In this document: positions 53,916 through 62,019 of the stretch, piece after piece
Numbering within the stretch: the first letter of the stretch is position 1
Layout of the letters: the number at the start of each line of letters is the position of its first letter
From: Acidimicrobiales bacterium
GTDB lineage: Bacteria > Actinomycetota > Acidimicrobiia > Acidimicrobiales > DATDAH01
Direction of reading: 5' to 3'
Assembly: GCA_016794585.1 (NCBI GenBank)
Contig: JAEUJM010000017.1
Coordinates: 115,938-179,937 of the forward strand
DNA: 64,000 nucleotides
The notes under the pieces: generated by a model
The model's input: only the letters and a program-made list of their open reading frames with translations
The model's database searches: none
What the model was told of the DNA's origin: nothing
Translations under genes and position numbers: made by a program

Positions 53916-54832
53916 CCGCCGGCGCCCGTCACCTCGCGATCGTCGGGGTCACCGCGTCGGGCAAGTCGGCCCTCGCTCTGGCGCTCGCCCGGGCCTGCCC
54001 GGACGTCGAGCTCGTGTCCGTCGACTCGATGCAGGTGTATCGGGGCATGGACATCGGCACGGCCAAGCCCACTCCGGCCGAGCGGGCCGAGGTGCCCCAC
54101 CACCTGCTCGATCTCGCGGAACCGTCCGAGGACTTCACCGTCACCCGCTTCCAGGCGGCGTTCCGGGAAGCGCTCCAGGGCGTCGAGGCGCGTGGACACC
54201 GGGCCGTCCTGGTGGGCGGCACCGGCCTCTACCTGCGGGCCGTGATCGACGACCTCGAGATCCCGGGCCGGTATCCCGTGGCCAGAGCCGAGATCGAGGA
54301 CGAGCCCGACACGGTCGCGCTCCACCGCCGGCTTACCGACGTGGACCCCGTGGCCGCGGCCCGCATGGAGCCCACCAACCGGCGCCGGGTGGTGCGGGCG
54401 CTCGAGGTCTGCGTGGGCAGCGGCCGACCCTTCTCGTCGTTCGGGCCGGGTCTCGACGCCTACCCGCCCACGCCCTTCGCACTCCTCGGACTGCGGTGGC
54501 CGCCAGAGCAGACCGCGGCCCGCATCGCCGCCCGTTACCAGCGGCAGCTGGCCGATGGCTTCGTTGACGAGGTGCGCACGCTGGCCGCCGCGCCCGGCGG
54601 CCTGTCCCGGACGGCCCGCCAGGCCCTGGGCTACCGCGAGCTCCTCGCCCACCTCGAGGGCGATCTGCCCCTCGACGACGCCGTCGACCAGGCGGTCGCG
54701 GCCACGCGCCGCTTCGCCCGGCGCCAGCGCTCGTGGTTCGGGCGCGATCCCCGGATCGTCTGGGTGGACGGCACCCAGGATGGGGAGAGGCTTCTCGGGA
54801 CGGTGCTGCGAGACTGGTACGAATGCGCCTGA
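53912..54832 (+). CDS. miaA: tRNA dimethylallyltransferase, with non-canonical CTG start
   Basis: 306 residues if begun at CTG 53912. MiaA transfers dimethylallyl to A37 of tRNAs. P-loop GVTASGKS (residues 12-19), DSMQVYRGMDIGTAKP near 35-50, GGTGLYLRAVID near 105. Between the upstream in-frame stop (TGA at 53852) and GTG 54014 there is no ATG, GTG or TTG. GTG 54014 would delete the P-loop, so the CTG, whose CTGA overlaps the miaB stop, is the only sensible start. An undetected frameshift or an ATC start is the alternative. Confidence 0.88.
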   Translation: MTAGARHLAIVGVTASGKSALALALARACPDVELVSVDSMQVYRGMDIGTAKPTPAERAEVPHHLLDLAEPSEDFTVTRFQAAFREALQGVEARGHRAVLVGGTGLYLRAVIDDLEIPGRYPVARAEIEDEPDTVALHRRLTDVDPVAAARMEPTNRRRVVRALEVCVGSGRPFSSFGPGLDAYPPTPFALLGLRWPPEQTAARIAARYQRQLADGFVDEVRTLAAAPGGLSRTARQALGYRELLAHLEGDLPLDDAVDQAVAATRRFARRQRSWFGRDPRIVWVDGTQDGERLLGTVLRDWYECA

Positions 54833-55632
54833 CCAAGCACCAGGGCCTGGGCAACGACTTCCTCGTCCTGCTCGACGTCAACGGGGTCCACGCCGTCACC
54901 CCCGACCTGGCCCGCGCCGTGTGCGACCGCCACCGGGGGGTGGGGGCCGACGGCCTGCTCCACGTCACGGCCGGCGTCGGGGACGCCGACGTCACCATGG
55001 TCCTCTACAACGCCGACGGCTCGCGGGCTGAGATGAGCGGCAACGGGGTGCGCTGCCTCGGCCAGGCCGTGCTCCAGGCCGGCGTGGTCGACGGCCCGCG
55101 CATCCGGGTCGCCACCGACGCCGGCGTGCGCAGCCTCGAGATCCTCGCCACCGACCATCCGGCCACCCATGTGGTCACGGTGGACATGGGCCCCGTCGAC
55201 GACAAGGGCGACACCGCGGAGTGGCTCGGCCAAGGGGTCGTGGCCGCGGCCTGGGCCAGCATGGGCAACCCCCACCTCGTGCTCTACGCGCCGGACACTG
55301 CGCCCGACGTCGTCGAGCTCGGGCGGGCCGTCAACGACCGCACCCCTGGGGGCGCCAACGTCGAGGTCATCGCCATCGGCGACACCTCGGACGAGCTGAT
55401 GCTCGAGGTGTTCGAACGGGGGGTCGGGCCCACGCTCGCCTGCGGCACGGGGGCCTGCGCGGCCGCCGCCGTCGCCCACCGGTGGGGCCTGGTCGGGAGC
55501 GACGTCCGCGTGCACATGCCCGGCGGCACCGCCCACGTCACCCTCACCGAGCGCACGATCCTGCTCGGGGGCCCCACGTCGTCGATCGGGCTGGTCGAGT
55601 ACCCGTGGCCGGTCCCCGAGCCGGCCGCGTGA
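54823..55632 (+). CDS. dapF: Diaminopimelate epimerase (first catalytic Cys replaced by Ser)
   Basis: 269 residues. DapF converts LL- to meso-diaminopimelate with two Cys as acid/base. The first motif reads SGNGVRC (Ser at residue 72) instead of CGNG; a Cys is present five residues later (SGNGVRC). The second motif is intact, PTLACGTGACA (Cys 207). N-terminal KHQGLGNDFLVL and NADGSRAEM are family-typical. ATG 54823 overlaps the miaA stop by ten bases. The substitution may be lineage-normal or may reduce activity. Confidence 0.92.
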   Translation: MRLTKHQGLGNDFLVLLDVNGVHAVTPDLARAVCDRHRGVGADGLLHVTAGVGDADVTMVLYNADGSRAEMSGNGVRCLGQAVLQAGVVDGPRIRVATDAGVRSLEILATDHPATHVVTVDMGPVDDKGDTAEWLGQGVVAAAWASMGNPHLVLYAPDTAPDVVELGRAVNDRTPGGANVEVIAIGDTSDELMLEVFERGVGPTLACGTGACAAAAVAHRWGLVGSDVRVHMPGGTAHVTLTERTILLGGPTSSIGLVEYPWPVPEPAA

Positions 55633-55645
55633 GCGAGGGATGCCC

Positions 55646-55651
55646 GATAAT
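55646..55651 (+). promoter_or_regulatory. Candidate -10 (GATAAT) of hflX
   Basis: GATAAT lies 42 bases upstream of ATG 55694 and would give a leader of about 37 nt that contains a GGCAGG ribosome binding site. No strong -35 is seen. Confidence 0.4.
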
Positions 55652-55693
55652 CGCGTGGGGCGGGCCCTGCTCGCGCGGTAGGCAGGTGTCGTC

Positions 55694-56959
55694 ATGGCAC
55701 TGATCGACCGGTCCATCCGGGAGAAGATCGTCCTCGTCGGTGTCCAGCTGCCCGGCGAGAGCGAGGAGTCCGTCGAGTCGTCGCTCGACGAGCTCGCGCT
55801 GCTCGTGGACACGGCGGGCGCCGACGTCCTGGCCCGCACCACCCAGCGCCGTGACGCCCCCGATCCGGCGTACTACGTGGGCAAGGGCAAGGTCGACGAG
55901 CTGCGGGAGATCTCCCTCGAGGTCGACTCGGACACCGTCGTGTTCGACGACGAGCTGACGCCGGCGCAGCAGTACAACCTCGAGAAGGTGCTCGGACGCA
56001 CCGCCATCGATCGCACCGCGGTGATCCTCGACATCTTCGCCCAGAACGCCCACAGCCAGGAGGGCAAGGCCCAGGTCGAGCTGGCCCAGCTCCGCTACCG
56101 CCTGCCGCGGCTGCGGGGACGAGGCAGTCAGCTGAGCCAGCAGGGCGGTGGTCTGCTCGGCAACCGTGGCCCGGGCGAGACCCAGCTCGAGGTGGACCGA
56201 CGCCGCCTCGTGCGGCGCATCCACAAGCTCGAGGCCGAGCTGCGCACGATCGCCGGGCACCGGGCCACCCAGCGCAAGGCCCGCAAGCGCTCGAAGGTGC
56301 CCACGGTCGCGGTCGTCGGGTACACGAACGCCGGCAAGTCCACGCTGCTCAACCGGCTCACCGACGCCGGGGTGCTGGTCGAGGACCGGCTCTTCGCCAC
56401 CCTCGACGCCACCACCCGGCGCCTCGAGCTCCCCGGTGGCCGCAACGTGCTGCTCACCGACACCGTCGGGTTCGTGCAGAAGCTGCCCCACCAACTGGTC
56501 GAGGCCTTCAAATCCACCCTCGAGGTGGTGGCCGAGGCCGACCTCCTGCTCCACGTCGTGGACGCCTCGGCTTTCGACCCCGATGCTCAGATCGAGGCCG
56601 TGCGGTCGGTGCTCGTCGAGATCGGCGCCGGCGACGTGCCGGAGCTGCTCGTGTGGAACAAGGCCGACCGCACGCCCGAGGCCGCCCGTCGGGCGGGGCG
56701 CTCGACCGGATCGGTGGCGGTGTCCGCCCTGACGGGCGACGGCATCGACGACCTGCTCGCCGTGCTCGGCGATCGGCTCGCCGGATCGACGTCCACCGTC
56801 GAGCTGCTGGTGCCGTTCGAGCGGGGCGATGTCCTCGCACAGGTGCACCGCGAGGGCGAGGTGGTCGAGGAACGGGCCACCGAGGGCGGCATGGCCGTGC
56901 GCGCCCGGCTCGACGAGACCGCGGTGGGGCACCTCACCCCCTACGTTGTGGCTCCGTGA
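55694..56959 (+). CDS. hflX: GTPase HflX
   Basis: 421 residues. HflX is a ribosome-associated GTPase that splits stalled ribosomes. Glycine-rich linker RGRGSQLSQQGGG then RGPGETQLEVDRR near 155, G1 GYTNAGKST near 210, DTVGFVQKLPHQLVEAFKSTLE (split) near 256, and NKAD near 322. The stop overlaps dapC as GTGA. Confidence 0.95.
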   Translation: MALIDRSIREKIVLVGVQLPGESEESVESSLDELALLVDTAGADVLARTTQRRDAPDPAYYVGKGKVDELREISLEVDSDTVVFDDELTPAQQYNLEKVLGRTAIDRTAVILDIFAQNAHSQEGKAQVELAQLRYRLPRLRGRGSQLSQQGGGLLGNRGPGETQLEVDRRRLVRRIHKLEAELRTIAGHRATQRKARKRSKVPTVAVVGYTNAGKSTLLNRLTDAGVLVEDRLFATLDATTRRLELPGGRNVLLTDTVGFVQKLPHQLVEAFKSTLEVVAEADLLLHVVDASAFDPDAQIEAVRSVLVEIGAGDVPELLVWNKADRTPEAARRAGRSTGSVAVSALTGDGIDDLLAVLGDRLAGSTSTVELLVPFERGDVLAQVHREGEVVEERATEGGMAVRARLDETAVGHLTPYVVAP

Positions 56960-58074
56960 GTGAACCGACGGGTTTCGAGCCGCCGCCCTACCCCTACGAC
57001 CGCCTCGACGACCTGAAGGCGCTGGCCGATCGCCACGAGGGCGGCTGCATCGACCTCTCCATCGGCACCCCGTGCGATCCGCCGCCGGCCGCGGTCGTGG
57101 AGGCACTCGCCACCTCGGGCGCCGAGCGCGGCTATCCCGCCTCGGTGGGCACTCCGGCCTTTCGTGAGGCGGCTACCGGGTGGATGGCGCGTCGTCTCGG
57201 CGTGAGCGTCGCTCCGGAGCACGTCGGCGCCTGCGTCGGTTCGAAGGAGCTGGTGACCGGCCTCCCACAGTGGCTGCATCTACGCCGTCCCGACCTCGAC
57301 ACGGTGCTGTACCCGGCCATCAGCTATCCCAGCTACGCCATGGGTGCCACGCTCGCAGGCTGTCGGGCCGTGGCCGTGCCCGTCGACGACCAGTGGCGCC
57401 TCGACGTGTCGGCCATCGACCCCGCCGACGCCGCCCGCGCCCTGTGCCTCTGGTCCAACACCCCGGGCAATCCCGCCGGCGGCCTCGACGACCTTGCCGC
57501 GATCGCCGCCTGGGGTCGTGCCGCGGGCGTCCCCGTGTTCAGTGACGAGTGCTATGCCGAGTTCACCTGGGACGGCGCGCCCCGGACCATCCTCAGCGAG
57601 GGTCTCGACGGGGTGGTGGCCGTGCACTCCCTGTCCAAGCGCTCCAACCTCGCCGGCGCCCGCCTGGGCTTCTACGCCGGTGACCCGGACCTCGTGCACT
57701 ACCTGCGGGAGGTCCGCAAGCATGCCGGCTTCATGCCGCCCGGGCCGGTGCAGGCCGCCGGCGCGGTCGCCTACGGCGACGACGCCCATGTCGACGAGCA
57801 GCGCGCCCGCTACCGACGCCGGCTCGAACGGACCGCCGAGGTGCTGGCGGCCGTCGGCCTCGATGCCCCGCTGCCCGGGGGAGCGTTCTACCTGTGGGTC
57901 CCGGCCCCCGACGGTGACGCCTGGGCGCTGGCGGCCCGGCTGGCCTCCGACGCCGGCGTCCTGGTGAGCCCCGGCGAGTTCTACGGCGAGGCCGGTGCCG
58001 GACACGTCCGCCTGGCCATGGTCCAGCCCGACGAGCAGATCGAGTTGATGGCCCGGCGCCTCGGGGTGGCGTGA
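56956..58074 (+). CDS. dapC: Succinyldiaminopimelate transaminase
   Basis: 372 residues. PLP-dependent fold type I aminotransferase; Schiff-base Lys in HSLSKRSNLAGARLGF near 228, Asn/Asp region WSNTPGNPAGGL near 173 and DECYAEF near 197. The position between dapF/hflX and dapD, and the family resemblance to actinobacterial DapC, give the assignment; related aminotransferases are hard to tell apart by sequence. GTG start overlaps hflX. Confidence 0.85.
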   Translation: MSEPTGFEPPPYPYDRLDDLKALADRHEGGCIDLSIGTPCDPPPAAVVEALATSGAERGYPASVGTPAFREAATGWMARRLGVSVAPEHVGACVGSKELVTGLPQWLHLRRPDLDTVLYPAISYPSYAMGATLAGCRAVAVPVDDQWRLDVSAIDPADAARALCLWSNTPGNPAGGLDDLAAIAAWGRAAGVPVFSDECYAEFTWDGAPRTILSEGLDGVVAVHSLSKRSNLAGARLGFYAGDPDLVHYLREVRKHAGFMPPGPVQAAGAVAYGDDAHVDEQRARYRRRLERTAEVLAAVGLDAPLPGGAFYLWVPAPDGDAWALAARLASDAGVLVSPGEFYGEAGAGHVRLAMVQPDEQIELMARRLGVA

Positions 58075-58201
58075 CCGCCACGCTCGGCGAGGTCCGACCC
58101 CGGGCCTGGTGGTACGGGGTCGGGGGTGGCCTGATCGGTCACCGCCGACCGACCGTCCCTCGCCGCCCGAAGGCGGATAGCCCGTCCAACGGACGTGCGC
58201 C

Positions 58202-58207
58202 TAGGGT
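58202..58207 (+). promoter_or_regulatory. -10 element (TAGGGT), probable leaderless dapD promoter
   Basis: TAGGGT, six bases, then ATG 58214. Confidence 0.55.
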
Positions 58208-58213
58208 GCGACC

Positions 58214-59038
58214 ATGGCTGACCTGAAGGACCAGATCGAAGACCTCTTCGCCCGTCGCGGCGATCTCGACCCACGCGATGGCGACGCCCGCGCCGTCGTC
58301 GACGCCGCCATCGACCTGCTCGACAAGGGTGAGGCCCGGGTCGCCGAGTACGGGCCCGACGGCGAGGTCGTCGTCCACCAATGGCTCAAGCAGGCCATCC
58401 TCCTGCTCTTCACCCTGACCCAGATGGAGACCATCGAGCTCGGTCCCTTCGAGTACGCCGACAAGATCGCCCTCAAGAGCGACTACCAGGCGCAAGGGGT
58501 GCGGGTGGTCCCGGGCGCGTCCGCGCGGGTGGGGTCGTTCCTCGACCGCGGGGTCGTGATGATGCCGAGCTACGTGAACATCGGGGCCCGGGTGGGCGCC
58601 AACACCATGGTCGACACCTGGGCCACGGTCGGTTCGTGCGCCCAGATCGGCGCCAACGTGCACCTGTCCGGCGGCGTCGGCATCGGCGGGGTGCTCGAGC
58701 CGCCGCAGGCCTCTCCGGTCATGGTGGGCGACGAGTGCCTCATCGGCAGCCGCTGCATCGTCGCCGACGGCGCCCGCGTGGGCGACGGCACCGTCCTGGG
58801 CGCCGGCTGCGTCCTCACGAGCTCCATCCCGGTGATCGACGCCGAGACGGGCGAGGAGATCAGCCGGGGCGTCGTGCCGTCGTGGTGTGTCGCGGTCAGT
58901 GCCACCCGCCCCCGCAGCTTCGCCGGCGGCGAGTTCGGCCTCCCCTGCGTGCTGGTCATCAAGCGCCTGGCCGAGGGCGAGCGCCACGACAAGGGCAAGC
59001 TCAACGACGTGCTCCGCAGCCACGGCCTCGCCACGTGA
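58214..59038 (+). CDS. dapD: Tetrahydrodipicolinate N-succinyltransferase
   Basis: 274 residues, the same length as the E. coli-type enzyme. DapD transfers succinyl from succinyl-CoA to tetrahydrodipicolinate. Left-handed beta-helix hexapeptides from about 100 to 200 (VMMPSYVNIGARVGANTMVD, IGANVHLSGGVGIGG) and catalytic-site region RGVVPSWCVAVSATRPR near 216. Encoded after dapC and before dapE, completing the succinylase route. Confidence 0.95.
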   Translation: MADLKDQIEDLFARRGDLDPRDGDARAVVDAAIDLLDKGEARVAEYGPDGEVVVHQWLKQAILLLFTLTQMETIELGPFEYADKIALKSDYQAQGVRVVPGASARVGSFLDRGVVMMPSYVNIGARVGANTMVDTWATVGSCAQIGANVHLSGGVGIGGVLEPPQASPVMVGDECLIGSRCIVADGARVGDGTVLGAGCVLTSSIPVIDAETGEEISRGVVPSWCVAVSATRPRSFAGGEFGLPCVLVIKRLAEGERHDKGKLNDVLRSHGLAT

Positions 59039-59151
59039 GCCTGTCCCCGGCGCCGGCCGCACCCACGGCCGCCCTGCGCCTGGTCGACGCCACCTGGGCG
59101 CTGCCGTCCCGGAGGCGACCCGAAGCGCCGATCCACGGGCGGCTCGGTTGA
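59035..59151 (+). CDS. Possible 38-codon ORF coupling dapD to dapE
   Basis: GTG 59035 overlaps the dapD stop (GTGA) and its stop TGA (59149-59151) shares bases with the dapE start (TGATG). The product, 38 residues, is Ala/Pro-rich then basic (SLSPAPAAPTAALRLVD...RRRPEAP). No family is known to me. It may be a coupling peptide or simply a stretch of intergenic DNA; ATG 59151 itself has no strong ribosome binding site, which supports a coupling role. Confidence 0.3.
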   Translation: MSLSPAPAAPTAALRLVDATWALPSRRRPEAPIHGRLG

Positions 59152-60233
59152 TGAGGAAGCCGACGCCTCCGCACGACCTGCTCGCCCTCACCGCCGAGCT
59201 GGTCGATATCCCGTCCGAGAGCCGTGACGAGGCCGCCATCACCGCCCACCTCGAGACGGCGCTGCGGTCGCTGCGTCACCTCCAGGTGGATCGGGTCGGC
59301 GACAACCTCGTGGCGCGGACACAGCTGGGCCGGCCCTACCGCCTCGTCCTGGCCGGCCACACCGACACGGTCCCCGCCGCGGGCAACGAGCGGGCCCGCA
59401 TCGAAGGCGACACCCTCTGGGGGCTCGGGGCCTCCGACATGAAGGGCGGCCTCGCGGTGATGCTCGAACTGGCCCGTACCATGCCCGCCCCCGCGGTCGA
59501 CGTGACCTACGTCTTCTACGCCCGGGAGGAGATCGACTCGGCGTCGAGTGGCCTGGGCGAGCTTTTCGCGACCCGCCCGGACCTGCTGGCCGGCGACGCC
59601 GCCGTCCTCGGCGAGCCCACCGCCGCGGCCATCGAGGCAGGCTGCCAGGGCACGATGCATCTGCGCGTCGAGCTGGCCGGCCAGCGGTCCCACAGCGCCC
59701 GGCCCTGGATGGGGCGCAACGCCGTGCACCGCCTGGGGGCCCTGCTGGCGCTGGTCGAATCCCGGCCCGAGCGGCGACCGGTGCTGGCCGGCTGTGAGTA
59801 CCGCGAGGCCCTCCAGGCGGTCCACGTCGAGGGCGGAGTGGCCCGCAACGTCGTCCCCGACCATGCCGTGGTCGTCCTCAACCATCGCTTCGCCCCCGAC
59901 CGCACCCCCGACGAGGCCGAGGCCTCCGTCCGTGAGCTGCTCGCGCCCGTGCTCGACGACGGCGACCGCTTCGAGCGCCTCGAGGTGGCCGACGGCGCCC
60001 CACCCGGCCTCGACCACCCCCTGCTCGCCTGCCTGGCCGGCCGCCACGACCTCGAGATTCGGGCCAAGCTCGGCTGGACCGACGTGGCCCGCTTCGCCGC
60101 CGCCGGCATCCCGGCGGTGAACCTCGGCCCCGGCGACTCGACCTTCGCCCACCGCGCCGACGAGCACATCGAACGCGACTACCTCGACGCCACCTGGTTC
60201 GTCCTCGCCGACCTACTTCAATCCGGCGTGTGA
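59151..60233 (+). CDS. dapE: Succinyl-diaminopimelate desuccinylase
   Basis: 360 residues, M20 metallopeptidase that removes succinyl from succinyl-LL-diaminopimelate. AGHTDTVPAAG near 65 (metal His/Asp), ASDMKGGLAV near 95, catalytic Glu pair in ARREEID-like YAREEIDSASSG near 124, HSARPWMGRNAVHRLG near 180, and the final His in TFAHRADEHIE near 330. The protein follows the actinobacterial DapE type. Assignment from family and from neighbouring dapD. Confidence 0.92.
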   Translation: MRKPTPPHDLLALTAELVDIPSESRDEAAITAHLETALRSLRHLQVDRVGDNLVARTQLGRPYRLVLAGHTDTVPAAGNERARIEGDTLWGLGASDMKGGLAVMLELARTMPAPAVDVTYVFYAREEIDSASSGLGELFATRPDLLAGDAAVLGEPTAAAIEAGCQGTMHLRVELAGQRSHSARPWMGRNAVHRLGALLALVESRPERRPVLAGCEYREALQAVHVEGGVARNVVPDHAVVVLNHRFAPDRTPDEAEASVRELLAPVLDDGDRFERLEVADGAPPGLDHPLLACLAGRHDLEIRAKLGWTDVARFAAAGIPAVNLGPGDSTFAHRADEHIERDYLDATWFVLADLLQSGV

Positions 60234-60251
60234 CCCGCGGGTGAACTGAAG

Positions 60252-60275
60252 AGGGCCGGCCTTGCGGCCGGCCCT
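60252..60275. terminator. 10-bp hairpin terminator between convergent genes
   Basis: AGGGCCGGCC and GGCCGGCCCT pair perfectly around a 4-base loop (TTGC), 18 bases after dapE and 25 bases before the end of the convergent peroxiredoxin gene. It could serve both. No T tract. Confidence 0.65.
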
Positions 60276-60300
60276 GCTTCGCGTGCCCGATGGTGCGTGA

Positions 60301-60762
60301 CTACAGCTTGGCGAGGGCCTCGGTGTAGCGGTCGGCCTCGCGGGCGGTGCCCAGGCTGTCGGTCTCGAAGGCGTCGACGATGGTGCCGTCCTGGCCGATC
60401 AGGAAGGTGGCGCGGTTGGCGCAACCCACGGCCTCGTTGAACACGCCGTAGGCCTGGGCCACGGCGCCGTGGGGCCAGAAGTCCGAGAGGACCGGGAAGG
60501 TGTAGCCCTGCTGCTCGGCCCAGACCTTCTGCGAGTTCTTCGAGTCGCAGGACACTGCGAGCACGGCCACGCCGGCGTCGGTGTACTGCGAGTGATCGTC
60601 GCGGAGGCGGCAGAGCTCGCCCTCGCAGATGCCGGTGAAGGTGAACGGGTAGAAGACCAGGGCGACGGCCTGCTTGCCCTGGAAGTCGGAGAGCCTGACC
60701 TTGTCGCCGTTCTGGTCGGGCAGTTCGAAGTCGGGGGCGGCGGTGCCGGGGGCGAGGGCCAT
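60301..60762 (-). CDS. Peroxiredoxin (AhpE/Bcp type)
   Basis: 153 residues. Peroxidatic Cys46 in YPFTFTGICEGEL, in the AhpE-like context FTGIC; a further Cys51 at x4 spacing (CEGELC) resembles the resolving Cys of Bcp/PrxQ enzymes, so a 2-Cys mechanism is possible. Cys at residue 119 (GCANRATF) is extra. AGGAG nine bases upstream supports ATG 60762; a longer frame upstream is not coding. Clade, AhpE or Bcp, unresolved. Confidence 0.9.
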   Translation of the reverse strand: MALAPGTAAPDFELPDQNGDKVRLSDFQGKQAVALVFYPFTFTGICEGELCRLRDDHSQYTDAGVAVLAVSCDSKNSQKVWAEQQGYTFPVLSDFWPHGAVAQAYGVFNEAVGCANRATFLIGQDGTIVDAFETDSLGTAREADRYTEALAKL

Positions 60763-61121
60763 TGGTGGGATGTCTCCTGGGGTCGGACGGATAGGTCGCG
60801 GATGCTGAACGCCGAAGTGTACGAGCGCCGATCGTGTCCAAACCCCGTCGAGCCCCGATCGGTTCACGAACGAAGCAGGCGCAGCCAGGGTCGCTCCGCA
60901 GGGCTCGCGCCACGAGCGGGGCGCCCGCCCCCGATGACGAGTGCGGGCCGGCTCGCCGCCAGGGGAGGGCCGGAGGCGGAGGGGTGGCGCCGCTCCGAGG
61001 GTCCGCCGACGCCGGGCGCCGGCCGCCACGAACACGAACCCTGGAAGGTCTACCGAGGACTGCGGCCGCAAAGCGCCCGGCGTCGGTGGATACGGAGCGG
61101 TGACAGGACCCCGGAGCCGCA
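60763..61121. other. Intergenic stretch between peroxiredoxin and lexA, nothing recognised
   Basis: About 360 bases. Frames run through on both strands because of GC bias but none has a family-like product, good start or ribosome binding site. I see no tRNA, riboswitch or repeat. It must contain the promoter of the minus-strand peroxiredoxin gene. Confidence 0.5.
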
Positions 61122-61148
61122 GGTCCTCATCGCGCAAGCGTGAGGACC
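61122..61148 (-). terminator. Hairpin downstream of lexA
   Basis: GGTCCTCA (61122-61129) and TGAGGACC (61141-61148) pair perfectly and CGC/GCG extend the stem around a GCAA tetraloop. It lies 18 bases beyond the lexA stop, on the correct side to end lexA transcription. Confidence 0.6.
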
Positions 61149-61166
61149 GCGAGGAAGCTCTGAAGC

Positions 61167-61820
61167 TCAGACCTTTCGCATGACGGTCACCACTTTGCCG
61201 TACAGGGTGATCTCGTCGGGCGCGAAGACCATGGGCTCGTAGGCGGCGTTGGCGGGGACCAGCACCACCTGGTCGCCGTCGCGCTTGTAGGTCTTCACCG
61301 TGGCCTCGCCGCCGGGGATACCGGCCACGACCATCTCGCCCTGGTTGGCCTCGGGCTGGGCCCGGGCCACGACGTAGTCGCCGTCGAGGATGCCGGCTTC
61401 GACCATGGAGTCGCCCCGCACCCGCAGCATGAAGAGGTCGCCCTCGCCGGCGAGGTCGGCGGGGACGGGGATGGTCTCCTCGACGTTCTGCTGGGCGAGG
61501 ACGTCGGTGCCGGCGGCCACGTCGCCCACCAGGGGCACGTGGCGCACGGGTCGGCGCTCGACCGCCGCGCCCGACGTCGGGTCGTAGCGCACCTCGAGCG
61601 CGCGGGGCTTGGTGGGGTCCCGGTGCAGGAAGCCGTAGCGCTGGAGGGTGGCCAGGTGGGAGTGGACGGTGGACGGCGAGGTGAGGCCCACCGCCTCGCC
61701 GATCTCACGGACCGAGGGCGGGTAGCCGCGCTCGCGCATCTGGGCCTCGATGAAGTCCAGGATCTGGCGCTGGCGCTCGGTGAGGGTGACGGAATCGTCG
61801 CGCACGGGATTTTCCGACAT
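61167..61820 (-). CDS. lexA: SOS repressor LexA
   Basis: 217 residues. N-terminal winged helix (LTERQRQILDFIEAQ, PPSVREIGEAVGLTSPSTVHSH) binds the SOS box. Autocleavage site Ala103-Gly104 in VAAGTD, Ser138 in RGDSMVE and Lys176 in ATVKTY make the peptidase dyad. ATG at 61820 is chosen; frames further upstream would cross the -10 region. It is flanked by a bank of SOS boxes shared with the divergent LysM gene. Confidence 0.97.
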   Translation of the reverse strand: MSENPVRDDSVTLTERQRQILDFIEAQMRERGYPPSVREIGEAVGLTSPSTVHSHLATLQRYGFLHRDPTKPRALEVRYDPTSGAAVERRPVRHVPLVGDVAAGTDVLAQQNVEETIPVPADLAGEGDLFMLRVRGDSMVEAGILDGDYVVARAQPEANQGEMVVAGIPGGEATVKTYKRDGDQVVLVPANAAYEPMVFAPDEITLYGKVVTVMRKV

Positions 61821-61839
61821 GGGGGAGCCTCGCTTCTGG

Positions 61840-61855
61840 TCGAACAGACGTTTGC
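61840..61855. promoter_or_regulatory. SOS box 1 (lexA side)
   Basis: TCGAAC-AGAC-GTTTGC: left half perfect, right half changed. It lies between the lexA -10 (61856-61861) and ATG, so binding would block initiation or early elongation of lexA. Confidence 0.75.
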
Positions 61856-61884
61856 AAAGTACCACGGTGACCGGACGGTGGCAA
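61856..61884 (-). promoter_or_regulatory. lexA promoter
   Basis: On the minus strand: -35 TTGCCA (61884-61879), 17-base spacer, -10 TACTTT (61861-61856). The leader to ATG 61820 is about 30 nt. Confidence 0.7.
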
Positions 61885-61896
61885 ACATCTGTTCGT
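61881..61896. promoter_or_regulatory. SOS box 2
   Basis: GCAAAC-ATCT-GTTCGT: one mismatch per half at most. Overlaps the -35 of the lexA promoter (TTGCCA shares bases with it). Confidence 0.7.
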
Positions 61897-61902
61897 TCGG
61901 GG

Positions 61903-61932
61903 TTGACATCGAACGCTCGTTCGTGGTTGGGT
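61903..61932 (+). promoter_or_regulatory. Promoter of the LysM gene
   Basis: -35 TTGACA (61903-61908) matches consensus; the best -10 is TTGGGT (61927-61932) at 18 bases, weak. Box 3 sits in the spacer. Confidence 0.6.
61909..61924. promoter_or_regulatory. SOS box 3
   Basis: TCGAAC-GCTC-GTTCGT, in the spacer between the -35 and -10 of the LysM promoter. Confidence 0.85.
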
Positions 61933-61937
61933 GGCTC

Positions 61938-61953
61938 TCGAACGGGCGTTCGT
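61938..61953. promoter_or_regulatory. SOS box 4
   Basis: TCGAAC-GGGC-GTTCGT, just after the LysM promoter, near its transcription start. Box 3 to box 4 start distance 29 bases. Confidence 0.85.
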
Positions 61954-62019
61954 GCCCGGTCGACGCTTCACCCGGTGTGGCCCGCCGTCGCTGTCACACC
62001 CCCTGAGGAGAATCAACCC

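Noticed and set aside
54014..54832. miaA starting at GTG 54014
   Set aside because: It removes the P-loop needed for catalysis; protein homology clearly continues upstream to the CTG at 53912.
60234..60300. tRNA or small RNA gene in the dapE-peroxiredoxin gap
   Set aside because: Only a simple GC-rich hairpin; no cloverleaf.
60763..61137. N-terminal extension of the peroxiredoxin on the minus strand
   Set aside because: Arg/Pro-rich, no family similarity, and AGGAG supports the ATG at 60762.
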